Shown here in pieces: positions 8,146 through 16,810 of a stretch of DNA of 50,286 nt. Location: NCBI GenBank assembly GCA_017561985.1, contig JAFZAZ010000035.1:1-50286 (forward strand). The letters run 5' to 3'. Both the position numbers and the translations under genes were made by a program. Position 1 is the first letter of the stretch. Every line of letters starts with the position of its first letter. This DNA comes from Lachnospiraceae bacterium. Lineage in GTDB: Bacteria; Bacillota_A; Clostridia; Lachnospirales; Lachnospiraceae. The notes beneath the pieces are model-generated. The model did no database searches. It was given only the letters and a program-made list of their open reading frames with translations, and was not told the DNA's origin.

Positions 8146-9411
8146 TTAATAATGTCCGTTCATTATACCGCTATAGTCAAACGTTGCGAAGTAATCCGCA
8201 GGCTTCTCGGCCCTTCGGATCAACTGTACCGACCCGTCGGGTTTGAGCAGCAGCTCCGCCGATCGAAGCTTTCCGTTGTAATTGTAGCCCATGGAAAATC
8301 CATGTGCACCGGTATCGTGAATAAACAGATAATCACCGATGTCTATCTTCGGCAGTTTGCGATCGATCGCAAACTTATCGTTATTCTCACACAAAGATCC
8401 AACCACGTCGTATACGTGATCGCACGGCTCATTCTCCTTTCCGAGAACCGTGATGTGGTGATACGCCCCGTACATAGCGGGCCGCATCAGGTTGACGGCG
8501 CAGGCGTCCACGCCGATGTACTCCTTGTAGATGTGTTTCTCATGGATCGCACGCACGACAAGCCCGCCGTAAGGCGCAAGCATGTAACGTCCCAACTCGG
8601 TATAGATGGCAACATCACCCATTCCTGCCGGAACCAGAATCTCATCAAAGACCTCTTTCACGCCGCGACCGACCGCTGCGATATCCACAGCTGTCTGCTC
8701 CGGACGGTACGGGATACCGATTCCGCCGGAAAGGTTGACGAACGCAATATGCACTCCCGTGGCTTCCTTCAGCTCCACTGCGAGTGTAAAGAGGGTCCTT
8801 GCAAGGGTCGGATAGTAATTCTCCGCCGTCGTGTTGCTAACCAGGAACGAATGCACACCAAAGTGCTTCACTCCGAGCCCCTTGAGCGTGCGGAATGCCT
8901 CGATCAGCTGCTCCTTCGTGCAGCCGTACTTGGCGTCACCCGGGTTGTCCATGATGCCGTTGCCGAGCTCATAGACTCCGCCCGGATTGTACCGCATGCA
9001 TACGGTCTCCGGAATGCCGCACTCCTCCTGCAAGAAAGGAATGTGCGTCACATCGTCAAGGTTAATATATGCCCCCAGTTCCCGTGCTTTTGTAAACTCT
9101 CCGAACGGTGTCTCGTTGGAAGAGAACATAATATTCTCCCCGCGAATGCCGGCCGCGTCGGCAAGGCAGAGTTCGGTATACGAAGAACAATCCGCACCGC
9201 AGCCCTCTTCACGCAGGATCTGCAGGATGGACGGATTCGGAGTGGCCTTTACAGCAAAGAATTCCTTGTAACCCTTATTCCACGCAAACGCTTTGAAAAG
9301 TTCGCGCGCATTACGTCGGATCGCAGTTTCGTCATAGATATGGAAAGGCGTAGGATACGTCTTGACAATCTCGCGGATCTGCTGTTCGGTTACAAACGGT
9401 TTCTTGCTCAT
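8146..9411 (-). CDS. lysA: LysA-type PLP decarboxylase (probable diaminopimelate decarboxylase)
   Basis: A fold-III, PLP-dependent amino acid decarboxylase of 421 residues, close to the usual LysA length. The Schiff-base lysine is Lys55 in FFAVKATPNP. The HSFLVSN segment, the glycine-rich phosphate loop NLSGGIGIPY and the C-terminal GSLCENNDKFA (with the cysteine that enters the other subunit's active site) and GAHGFSMGYNYNG are all present. The product is most likely L-lysine from meso-diaminopimelate; related decarboxylases of other amino acids share this fold, so the substrate is a family-level call. AAAGGAG precedes the ATG. It has its own promoter (9487-9515) and terminator. Confidence 0.85.
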   Translation of the reverse strand: MSKKPFVTEQQIREIVKTYPTPFHIYDETAIRRNARELFKAFAWNKGYKEFFAVKATPNPSILQILREEGCGADCSSYTELCLADAAGIRGENIMFSSNETPFGEFTKARELGAYINLDDVTHIPFLQEECGIPETVCMRYNPGGVYELGNGIMDNPGDAKYGCTKEQLIEAFRTLKGLGVKHFGVHSFLVSNTTAENYYPTLARTLFTLAVELKEATGVHIAFVNLSGGIGIPYRPEQTAVDIAAVGRGVKEVFDEILVPAGMGDVAIYTELGRYMLAPYGGLVVRAIHEKHIYKEYIGVDACAVNLMRPAMYGAYHHITVLGKENEPCDHVYDVVGSLCENNDKFAIDRKLPKIDIGDYLFIHDTGAHGFSMGYNYNGKLRSAELLLKPDGSVQLIRRAEKPADYFATFDYSGIMNGHY

Positions 9412-9486
9412 GGTCTCACTCCTTTCTTCTAGTATTCGGAAAATGCATCGCTATCGCGCGGCATTTCCAAGCACGAAACTTTTGCC

Positions 9487-9515
9487 ATTATAACACTGCA
9501 TTTCGCAAAATACAA
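9487..9515 (-). promoter_or_regulatory. promoter of the lysA-type gene
   Basis: On the minus strand: -35 TTGTAT, a 17-bp spacer, -10 TATAAT with TGT just before it (extended -10). It lies about 75 bases upstream of the start codon. Confidence 0.8.
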
Positions 9516-9584
9516 TGGGGTATTTCGAGTTTTTTTGTGGCATTTTCACGCAAATTCGGGGGAATCCAAATATGCGTTGTGAAA

Positions 9585-11054
9585 TCAATCGTCATAGAGC
9601 GTATTGAGGTATTCAAACTCGTCCTTGTACGGGTACCCGGACAAGGACTCCTCATACTCTTTTTTCTGCTTCTTAAACTCCGCCGCAATCTCCGGATCGG
9701 GATGCGCGGTAAGCGCCGCAAGGTGCTTCGCATACTCCCAGTCGGAAGGAAGTCCCGTGTAGTCCCGCTCTGCGCTCTTCGGCACCAGGACAAATTCATC
9801 CCTAAGCCACATCATGAAACGGTATGTTTCCTCATCGCCTAAGAACTTCGGGCCCTCATCCTCCGTCACGGTTCCCCTGCCGTACTCCGTCCAGCTCCGC
9901 AGGTTGTGCACGCGGGCACCGTCCTCGTCGTATACTTCCCTCGTCCGCAGGTTGCATTCATAATCATAGCCGCGGTATTTGCGCTTTCTCCGATAATTCT
10001 CATAGTAGCGGAATGCCAGATCATAGGACTTCCGGGATTTCTTCTCATCATCCGAATCCGCGGTTCCGGCACTGTTCTCCGCTTTCTCTGCGAGTTCCCG
10101 CAAACGCGCAAGTCCCCCGGAAAGCTTCTCCTCAAAATCCTTCTCGTAAAGCTTTCCGTAGACATACGTCCTGTTGTCATAGTATTTGTCCCGATCATTC
10201 GGAGTCTCGCTCGCCGTATCAACCATCAGAATCGGAATCCCCAGAAGCTCGGCGAATCGAATTGCCGCAAGCTCCGCATGGGAAAATGTTTCGCTTCCGT
10301 TGTACAGCGTCACCACACCCGTGCATCCGGCAATCGCATCCGACCGCTTCCCGGTCCAGAGACGTCCGCCGCCGAGTTTCTCGTCATACCATACCCGGCA
10401 CCCGGCCTTAACAAGCATGTTTCCCAGCTTTTCTGCATTTTCCGTATTCGGCACCGAATAGTTCAGGTAAAGGTACGGCTCGGTTCCCTCATACGGCGGA
10501 AACCCGAGATATCCGTTTTCCGCCCGATGCATAATAATGCCCGGCAGATTTTTCGGGATCGTATCGTACACCCCGGGCATTTTCGCGCGGTATACCTCGC
10601 GGACTTCCATCAGCGTAAAGCCCAGAAGGTTCTTGCCGGTCCAGTTCGCCGGGTCCTCCGCCTGCTCCCTGTGAAATGCGTAGATTCCGGTTCCGAGCAC
10701 CTTGTCATCATCGCAGTACACAAGCCACTCGTCGCCGGTTTCCACCAGCTTCGTGACGTATTCCGGGTGGTCTTCGAAAAATGCAGTAAGCCCGCGGAAT
10801 AACACCGCCGGCATCTGTCCTTCCCACCGGGTCTCATTCACTCCCGCGGCCTCTCTCGCCAGCCGCTGCATCATGCCGATGCTTTGCTGCGTGAGGATCT
10901 CATAGGCAGCCCGGAGGTCACCGAAGGTTTTGGCCTTACTGTAGGCAAGGAACTTATGGATGGTGTCGAAATGCCACCCGTTGTAGGCAAATCCCTCCCG
11001 GGAATCCGGGCAGAGAAAGCCGTATTCATCAGACGGTTTGCTGAAAATAATCAT
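9585..11054 (-). CDS. NADAR-TIR fusion protein
   Basis: A 489-residue fusion. Residues 1-160 match the NADAR/YbiA family (HPEYVTKLVETGDEWLVY, then NWTGKNLLGFTLMEVRE, like the TGD...W.G.N.LG..LME.R pattern). Members of that family remove ADP-ribose from guanine or act on ADP-ribosyl compounds. The family's Glu-His motif near residue 33 reads HKFLAY here, so catalysis is not assured. Residues about 192-285 match a TIR domain (PYLYLNYSVPNTENAEKL, CRVWYDEKL, VVTLYNGSETFSHAELAAI); Glu261 is placed like the NADase glutamate of SARM1-type TIRs. Residues 290-489 are charged and unassigned. Its ATG overlaps the stop of the phosphatase gene by 4 bases (ATGA), so the two are co-translated. A role in NAD+-based defence or signalling is inference. 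Confidence 0.75.
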   Translation of the reverse strand: MIIFSKPSDEYGFLCPDSREGFAYNGWHFDTIHKFLAYSKAKTFGDLRAAYEILTQQSIGMMQRLAREAAGVNETRWEGQMPAVLFRGLTAFFEDHPEYVTKLVETGDEWLVYCDDDKVLGTGIYAFHREQAEDPANWTGKNLLGFTLMEVREVYRAKMPGVYDTIPKNLPGIIMHRAENGYLGFPPYEGTEPYLYLNYSVPNTENAEKLGNMLVKAGCRVWYDEKLGGGRLWTGKRSDAIAGCTGVVTLYNGSETFSHAELAAIRFAELLGIPILMVDTASETPNDRDKYYDNRTYVYGKLYEKDFEEKLSGGLARLRELAEKAENSAGTADSDDEKKSRKSYDLAFRYYENYRRKRKYRGYDYECNLRTREVYDEDGARVHNLRSWTEYGRGTVTEDEGPKFLGDEETYRFMMWLRDEFVLVPKSAERDYTGLPSDWEYAKHLAALTAHPDPEIAAEFKKQKKEYEESLSGYPYKDEFEYLNTLYDD

Positions 11055-11497
11055 ACGACATGGCGCTCCCTGAATCGCTTCACGGCCGCCTCCTGTTCCT
11101 GCGTTTCCACAGCCTTATAGCTGTAGTTGTCCCGAAGAAATGCAATCGGCCGTTTTTCCCCTAACAGATGCAGCACACAGGACGCTGCGTAACCGGTGCG
11201 CCCGTGTCCGCCGATGCAGAACATTCCCACGCGCATCCCTGCGCGCAGGCGCTCCGCTGCGGCCTCTGCCAGTTTGTCCAACACATCATCCGGCAACACA
11301 TCGTAGTCCGTGATCGGATAGTAAACAATCTCTCCCCGGAAGCCGCTGTTCCACACCCAGCCCGGCAAACGGTCCAACGGAAAAAGTACGTCGGGCTTTA
11401 GGTACAAAATCTCTTCCAGGTTGTAAATCCCTCCGAGAATGAATCCCGGAATCACTTCTACGGCATGCTGTCTGTCATCGTCAAAACCACTGCTCAT
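11051..11497 (-). CDS. dual-specificity/tyrosine phosphatase-like protein
   Basis: A small soluble phosphatase-fold protein of 148 residues. The P-loop CX5R is FCIGGHGRTGY, with Cys94 and Arg100; the usual His before Cys is Phe. A general-acid candidate lies in PITDYDVLP (Asp64 or Asp66). It could act on phosphotyrosine or on a small phosphate such as an ADP-ribose phosphate; the neighbour makes the second idea attractive, but that is inference. I chose the ATG at 11497, with GGAGGAG upstream, over a longer frame reaching 11815 that would run through the promoter. The stop overlaps the start of the NADAR-TIR gene, giving a tight two-gene operon. Confidence 0.8.
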   Translation of the reverse strand: MSSGFDDDRQHAVEVIPGFILGGIYNLEEILYLKPDVLFPLDRLPGWVWNSGFRGEIVYYPITDYDVLPDDVLDKLAEAAAERLRAGMRVGMFCIGGHGRTGYAASCVLHLLGEKRPIAFLRDNYSYKAVETQEQEAAVKRFRERHVV

Positions 11498-11587
11498 AAC
11501 TGTACTCCTCCGTTTTTTTTGCTGATTTCCGAAGGATTCCCGCGCTTTTGCAAGGGAATGCTCTTCAATATCCTCTTTGATAAATCC

Positions 11588-11616
11588 AATATCCCAAAAG
11601 CGGCGGAAAAAGTCAA
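11588..11616 (-). promoter_or_regulatory. candidate promoter of the phosphatase/NADAR-TIR operon
   Basis: On the minus strand: -35 TTGACT, a 17-bp spacer, -10 GATATT. The -10 is only a partial match. It lies about 90 bases upstream of the phosphatase start, in the 304-base divergent gap before the topoisomerase genes. Confidence 0.5.
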
Positions 11617-11692
11617 TAGTCTGCGGCCATCTTCTACACGTATCCCCGTCCACATGTATACGTAAATTTACGGGTTCCCGCGAAAAGAAACA

Positions 11693-11721
11693 TTGCGTGC
11701 GATACCAAAATGTGGTATTAT
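11693..11721 (+). promoter_or_regulatory. promoter of the topoisomerase pair
   Basis: -35 TTGCGT, a 17-bp spacer, -10 TATTAT with TGG before it (extended -10), about 80 bases before the start codon. The small inverted repeat ATACC/GGTAT falls in the spacer and start of the -10, and could be an operator. Confidence 0.7.
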
Positions 11722-11801
11722 AGTAGGGTCGTAGGCACAAGATAACGGGAATCGGCGGATTTCCCGTGTGCTGGCGCACTAACCGTAAGGAAGGTATCCA
11801 C

Positions 11802-13745
11802 ATGGCAGAGTACAATGGCAGTCAAATCGTCGTTCTCGAAGGGCTCGAAGCCGTTCGCAAGCGCCCCGGTATGTACATCGGTTCGACCGGCACGAAGGGT
11901 CTCCACCACCTCGTGTGGGAGATTCTCGACAACGGTATCGACGAGCATCTCGCAGGCTACTGCAGCGAGATCAACATCACGCTTCAGAAGGACGGCGGCA
12001 TGACCATCGTCGACCACGGACGAGGTGTCCCGGTTGACATCCACCCGACGAAGAAGATCCCGACCGCGCGCGTCGTCTACACGATCCTGCATGCCGGCGG
12101 CAAATTCGGCAACGCCGTGTACAAAGTCTCCGGCGGTCTTCACGGTGTCGGCGCCTCGGTTGTCAACGCACTCTCCTCGCACATGATCGTCGAGATCCGC
12201 CGCGGCGGCAACATCTACCGCGACGAGTATAAAAACGGCGGTCAGCCGGTGACCAAGCTCGAGGGCGGCATGCTCCCGGTCGTTGGCTCCTGCAAGAAGA
12301 GCGACACCGGAACGAAAGTCACATTTTACCCGGACCCGACCATCTTCGAGACCGTCGAGTTCAAGGCGGAGACCATCTGCAAGCGCCTCAAGGAGATCGC
12401 GTACTTAAACCGCGGCCTGACCATCACATTTACCGACGAAAAGGCCGGCGGCGAGACGCGCACCTATTATGAGGAAAATGGTATCAAGAGCTTCATCTCC
12501 TACATTAACCGCGACGCGACTCCGCTCCACGCCGAGCCCGTGTACATCTCCGGCTCGAAGGGCGACATCGAGGTTGAGGTAGCTTTCCAATACATCAACG
12601 AATACACCGAGCAGATCAACGCGTACTGCAACCGCATCAACCTCGTGGACGGCGGTACGCTTGTGACCGGTTTCAAAACCGCGCTCACGCGCGTGCTCAA
12701 CTCCTATGCGCGAGAGCTCGGAATCCTCAAGGACAAGGACGAAAACTTTGACGGCAAGGACGTGCGAAACGGCATCGTCGCCATCATCTCCATCAAGCAT
12801 CCCGACCCGCAGTTCGAGGGTCAGACGAAGACCAAGCTCGGCAACACGGATGCCAAGGTTGCGGTGGATGAGGTATTTGCCGCGGAAGTCACGAGATGGT
12901 TCGACAAGAACGTCGAAGTTCTCCGGACGATCCTTGACAACACCGCCCGCTCCTGCCGCGCCCGCCAGGCGAGCGACAAGGCGCGCACCGCGGTATTAAA
13001 GCAGCTGAGCGACGTCGACACCAAGAGCAAGCTCGCGGCGTGCTCCTCGAAGAAGCCTTCCGAGTGCGAGGTTTACATCGTCGAGGGTGATTCCGCAGGC
13101 GGCACCGTGAAGACGGCGCGCAACCGTAAGACGCAGGCGGTTCTCCCGCTCCGCGGCAAGATCATCAACGTCGAGAAAGCGACGCTTGAGAAAATACTTC
13201 AGAACAACGAGATCAAGTCGATGATTGCAGCGTTCGGCTGCGGCATCGGCGACGAGTTTGACATCAACAAACTCCGCTACGACAAGATCATCATCCTGAC
13301 CGATGCCGATGTCGACGGCGGCCACATCAGCACGCTGCTCCTCACCTTCTTCTACCGGTTCATGCCGGAGCTGATCCTCGAGGGCAAGGTGTACCGAGGT
13401 CTCCCGCCGCTGTACAAGGTTGAGTACGAGACGACCGGCAAGAAAAAGGGAAAGCACAGTGCGTACCTGATGAACGACTTCGAGCTCGACAAGCTTCGCC
13501 GCGAACTCGAGCACAACGGAAAAATCATCAACGTACAGCGCTACAAAGGTCTCGGTGAGATGGACGCCAACCAGCTCTGGGAGACGACGCTCGACCCCGA
13601 GCGGCGAGTACTCGCGCAGATCACCATCGGTGATTCGGTCGAGGCAGACGAAGTCACGACGCTTCTCATGGGAAGCGCGGTTCCGCCCAGACGCGAGTTC
13701 ATCATGACCGAAGCGCAATACGCGACGCTCGACCTTCAGGCGTAA
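11802..13745 (+). CDS. type IIA DNA topoisomerase subunit B (GyrB/ParE type)
   Basis: The ATPase subunit of a DNA gyrase or topoisomerase IV, 647 residues. It has a GHKL ATPase domain (EILDNGIDEHLAGY, DHGRGVPVDIHP, GLHGVGASVVNALS), a transducer, and a TOPRIM domain with EGDSAGG at about 428 and DADVDGG at about 501. The end is typical (RYKGLGEMDANQLWETT, then PPRREFI). AAGGAAGG lies 7 bases before the chosen ATG at 11802. It is followed by the A subunit after 84 bases. GyrB and ParE cannot be told apart safely from the B subunit alone. The partner lacks a GyrA box, which favours topoisomerase IV (parE); many Clostridia carry both pairs. For that reason I give no symbol. Confidence 0.9.
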   Translation: MAEYNGSQIVVLEGLEAVRKRPGMYIGSTGTKGLHHLVWEILDNGIDEHLAGYCSEINITLQKDGGMTIVDHGRGVPVDIHPTKKIPTARVVYTILHAGGKFGNAVYKVSGGLHGVGASVVNALSSHMIVEIRRGGNIYRDEYKNGGQPVTKLEGGMLPVVGSCKKSDTGTKVTFYPDPTIFETVEFKAETICKRLKEIAYLNRGLTITFTDEKAGGETRTYYEENGIKSFISYINRDATPLHAEPVYISGSKGDIEVEVAFQYINEYTEQINAYCNRINLVDGGTLVTGFKTALTRVLNSYARELGILKDKDENFDGKDVRNGIVAIISIKHPDPQFEGQTKTKLGNTDAKVAVDEVFAAEVTRWFDKNVEVLRTILDNTARSCRARQASDKARTAVLKQLSDVDTKSKLAACSSKKPSECEVYIVEGDSAGGTVKTARNRKTQAVLPLRGKIINVEKATLEKILQNNEIKSMIAAFGCGIGDEFDINKLRYDKIIILTDADVDGGHISTLLLTFFYRFMPELILEGKVYRGLPPLYKVEYETTGKKKGKHSAYLMNDFELDKLRRELEHNGKIINVQRYKGLGEMDANQLWETTLDPERRVLAQITIGDSVEADEVTTLLMGSAVPPRREFIMTEAQYATLDLQA

Positions 13746-13829
13746 CGAAACGACCGAAGCAGGCTGAAACGACGATCCGTCGGACCTGCCCGGAACGATG
13801 TGCAAAATACCGAACGCACGGAGATTACC

Positions 13830-16076
13830 ATGGACAACGAACGAAACGACACCATACAGATTGATTTTGCGGAGGAGATGCGAAACGCCTTCCGCGACTA
13901 CGCGGTGAGCGTCATCATCGCGCGCGCCCTTCCGGATGTTCGCGACGGTCTGAAACCGGTTCAGCGCCGCATCCTCTACGCGATGAACGAACTCGGGCTC
14001 GACCCGAAGAAGCCTCACCGCAAGAGCGCGCGTATCGTCGGCGATACGATGGGTAAATACCATCCTCACGGCGACACCTCCATCTACGACGCCCTCGTCC
14101 ACATGACCGAGGATTACTCTCTCGCCATCCCGCTCGTGGACGGCCACGGAAACTTCGGTTCCATCGACGGCGACGGCCCCGCGGCAATGCGATACACGGA
14201 GGCACGTCTCTCCGAAGGCGCCATGACGATGCTCGAGCATCTCGACAAGGGCCTGGTCGAGTTCATTCCGAACTTTGACGAGAGCGAGAAGGAGCCCACG
14301 GTTCTGCCGGCGATGCTCCCGAACCTCCTGATCAACGGAACGACCGGTATCGCGGTCGGTATGGCGACAAATATCCCGCCTCACAACCCCGTGGAAGTCA
14401 TCGACGCGGCAATCGCCGTGATGCACGACCCCACCATCGGGACCGACGATCTGATGCAGCTTCTGCCGGGACCTGATTTTCCGACAGGCGGAACGATCGT
14501 CAACGGCGACGAGCTCCGCAGCCTTTACGAGACCGGCGAGGGCAAGATCCGCGTCCGCGCCCGCGCGGAGGTCGAAGGCGGCGACAACGGCAAGAAAAAT
14601 ATCGTCATCACCGAGATCCCGTACACGGTTGCCGGCTCGAAGAGCAAGCTCGTGGAAGCTCTCGCTGACGCCCTTCGCAACAAGACATTTGAAGAGATCT
14701 CCGACGTGCGCGACGAGTCTTCCAAAGAAGGCATCCGCATCGTCATCGAAGTCAAGAAGGACCGCGATGTGGAAAATCTCCTGAACGGTCTGTACAAAAA
14801 GACGCCGATGGAGGACACGTACTCCGCATACTTCCTGGCGGTCAAGGACAATCAGCCCCGCCAGTTCGGTCTTCGCGGAATGCTGCAGGAGTTCATCGAT
14901 TTCCAGGAGGAGCTCTACACCAAAGAGTATCAATACCTCCTCGACAAAGCCACCAAGCGCCTCGAGATCGTCTCCGGTCTCATCCGCGCCGTGGACGTGA
15001 TCGATTACATCATCGAGGTCATCCGCGGTTCCTCCACCATCCGGCAGGTCAAGGATTGCCTCACGACCGGCAACACCTCGGACATCCGCTTCAAGACGGA
15101 GGAAGCGAAAAATGCTGCCGCCCGATTTGATTTTACGGAAGTTCAGGCGGACGCGATCCTCGCGATGCAGATGCAGAAGCTCGTCGGACTCGAGATCCTC
15201 AAGCTCTCCGACGAATACGACGACCTCAATAAAAAGATCAAGCTTTACAACAAGATCCTCGGCAAACGCTCCGAGCTTTACAAGGTGATCGAGCAGCAGC
15301 TGCTCGAGTTCCGCGAGCGCTTCGCACAGCCCCGCCGCACCGTGATCACGAACTCCGCGGCGAAGGATTATGTCGTCGAGGAAAAGATCGAGGATCTGAT
15401 GATCCTGATGGACCGCTTCGGCTACACGAAGGCCGTCGACGTCACCGCGTATCAGAAGGCAGGCGAGGAGGCGCTCAGGGAATTCACACACACCGTGCGC
15501 ATCACCTCCAACGACCGCCTGTGCATTTTCACGGCCGAGGGCAACATGTACCAGCTCAAGGTTTCGCAGGTGCCGCGTTGCCGTATCAAAGAAAAAGGCA
15601 CCCTGCTTCAGGTGCTCACGAAGATTGACCAGGAGACTCCTCTCCTGCTTGTGCCCGCGGAGGAGCTCGACAATTCGATGCTTTTGTTCCTCACGAAACA
15701 CGGCTGGATCAAATGTGTCTCCGGTTCCGAGTTTTACACGAACCGCGCCGTTATCGCCTCCACAAAGCTTGAGGAGGGCGATGCTCTCGTCGGCATCACC
15801 GCGCTCTCGAGCGCCGAGTTCGGTTCCGGCAAGCAGAAGGTCATCATCCTCACCGAAAAGAAGCTCTCGCTCGGTTTCCCGCTCGAGCAGGTGAGCGTCC
15901 TCGGCAAGGTCGCCAAGGGCGTCAAGGGCATCACACTCGAGAAGAAGGACTCCGTCGTCTACGGAACCTCCCTCGACCTCTCCGTCGAGGAGTTCACCTT
16001 CGACGGCAAGACATACAACGCCCGCAAGATCCGCAACCGCTCGCGCGGCGCCAAGGGCCAGAATGCAACCCTGTAG
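13830..16076 (+). CDS. type IIA DNA topoisomerase subunit A (GyrA/ParC type)
   Basis: The breakage-reunion subunit, 748 residues. The catalytic tyrosine is Tyr122 in [10 protein letters not shown], the same number as in E. coli GyrA. The quinolone-resistance region reads [16 protein letters not shown], with Thr at 83 and Asp at 87 in that numbering. A long coiled arm lies near 430-480. The C-terminal beta-pinwheel is short, and I find no canonical GyrA box (QRRGGKG) that gyrase needs for wrapping DNA. This suggests a topoisomerase IV-type decatenase (parC), though some diverged gyrases also lack a perfect box. I start at 13830, where GGAG lies 6 bases upstream, not at the ATG at 13800. Confidence 0.9.
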   Translation: MDNERNDTIQIDFAEEMRNAFRDYAVSVIIARALPDVRDGLKPVQRRILYAMNELGLDPKKPHRKSARIVGDTMGKYHPHGDTSIYDALVHMTEDYSLAIPLVDGHGNFGSIDGDGPAAMRYTEARLSEGAMTMLEHLDKGLVEFIPNFDESEKEPTVLPAMLPNLLINGTTGIAVGMATNIPPHNPVEVIDAAIAVMHDPTIGTDDLMQLLPGPDFPTGGTIVNGDELRSLYETGEGKIRVRARAEVEGGDNGKKNIVITEIPYTVAGSKSKLVEALADALRNKTFEEISDVRDESSKEGIRIVIEVKKDRDVENLLNGLYKKTPMEDTYSAYFLAVKDNQPRQFGLRGMLQEFIDFQEELYTKEYQYLLDKATKRLEIVSGLIRAVDVIDYIIEVIRGSSTIRQVKDCLTTGNTSDIRFKTEEAKNAAARFDFTEVQADAILAMQMQKLVGLEILKLSDEYDDLNKKIKLYNKILGKRSELYKVIEQQLLEFRERFAQPRRTVITNSAAKDYVVEEKIEDLMILMDRFGYTKAVDVTAYQKAGEEALREFTHTVRITSNDRLCIFTAEGNMYQLKVSQVPRCRIKEKGTLLQVLTKIDQETPLLLVPAEELDNSMLLFLTKHGWIKCVSGSEFYTNRAVIASTKLEEGDALVGITALSSAEFGSGKQKVIILTEKKLSLGFPLEQVSVLGKVAKGVKGITLEKKDSVVYGTSLDLSVEEFTFDGKTYNARKIRNRSRGAKGQNATL

Positions 16077-16121
16077 CGTTGCACACCGCCCCACCGACAG
16101 CATAATCAGTGAAAAGCAAAG

Positions 16122-16156
16122 CAGCATCGGTCAATCCGCCGATGCTGTTGTTTTTC
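16122..16156. terminator. bidirectional terminator between convergent genes
   Basis: A 9-bp stem CAGCATCGG/CCGATGCTG is followed by TTGTTTTT on the plus strand and CTTTGCTTTT on the minus strand. The stop codon of the minus-strand ABC ATPase gene (16131-16133) lies in the loop, so the hairpin serves both transcripts. Confidence 0.85.
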
Positions 16157-16808
16157 CGTCTTCAATTCGTATGATTCGCTTGGCGTGAGCCGCCACATCC
16201 GGATCATGGGTAACCAGAATCACCGTCTTCCCCATCCTGTTTACTTCGTCGAAGAGGGCCATGATTTCCTCTCCTGTTTTCTTATCGAGCGCCCCGGTCG
16301 GTTCGTCCGCAAGCAGAAGCCGTGAATCGTTTGCCAAAGCTCTGGCAATCGCACATCTCTGCTGCTGTCCGCCGCTTAATTGCGTCGGCAGCGCATCCTT
16401 TTTGTCGAGGATTCCGACCTTTTGCAGCGCCAGCTCAACCCGTTTTCTTCGCTCGGTCTTCTTTATCTCCCGCGCCAGCAGCGGAAGCTCCGCATTTTCG
16501 TAAACGGTATAGCTGTTCATCAACGCAAAATTCTGAAACACAAAGCTCACATTTTTCTTTCGGAACTCGTGCAATTGCGAGGCTCCCATTTTGTGGACAG
16601 CGTGACCGTCAAAGGAATATTCTCCCTCCGACAGACGGTCCATACCGCCGAGAATGTACAAAAGAGTCGATTTTCCGGACCCGGAAGCCCCCATAACGGC
16701 AACATAATCGCCGTCTTCCACCCGAAGCGATATCCCCGCAAGAGCATTCACCTGCGTCGATTCCCCGGGTTTCCCATAGGTTTTCCAAACATCATTCAGT
16801 TCAATCAT
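16131..16808 (-). CDS. ABC transporter ATPase, LolD/MacB type
   Basis: A 225-residue ATPase of the family that works with FtsX-like permeases. It has Walker A GASGSGKST, the YFxx-type insert MGASQLHEFRKKNVSFVFQNFALMNS, signature LSGGQQQR, Walker B LLLADEPTGALD and a switch histidine in VILVTHDPDVA. It begins 2 bases after the stop of the first permease gene, with GAGGTG before the ATG, and is the last gene of a five-gene operon starting at 20192. It powers either export or removal of a membrane-bound product, or mechanical signalling across the membrane as in MacB/LolCDE systems; the substrate is unknown. Confidence 0.93.
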   Translation of the reverse strand: MIELNDVWKTYGKPGESTQVNALAGISLRVEDGDYVAVMGASGSGKSTLLYILGGMDRLSEGEYSFDGHAVHKMGASQLHEFRKKNVSFVFQNFALMNSYTVYENAELPLLAREIKKTERRKRVELALQKVGILDKKDALPTQLSGGQQQRCAIARALANDSRLLLADEPTGALDKKTGEEIMALFDEVNRMGKTVILVTHDPDVAAHAKRIIRIEDGKTTASAD

Positions 16809-16810
16809 TG

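Noticed and set aside
11498..11815. N-terminal extension of the phosphatase
   Set aside because: It would cover both divergent promoters and overlap the topoisomerase start; the ATG at 11497 has a strong ribosome site.
12996..16127. A 1043-codon open frame on the minus strand opposite the topoisomerase genes
   Set aside because: It is produced by GC-rich codon usage of the real plus-strand genes; the product is Val/Leu/Asp-rich with no recognisable motif.
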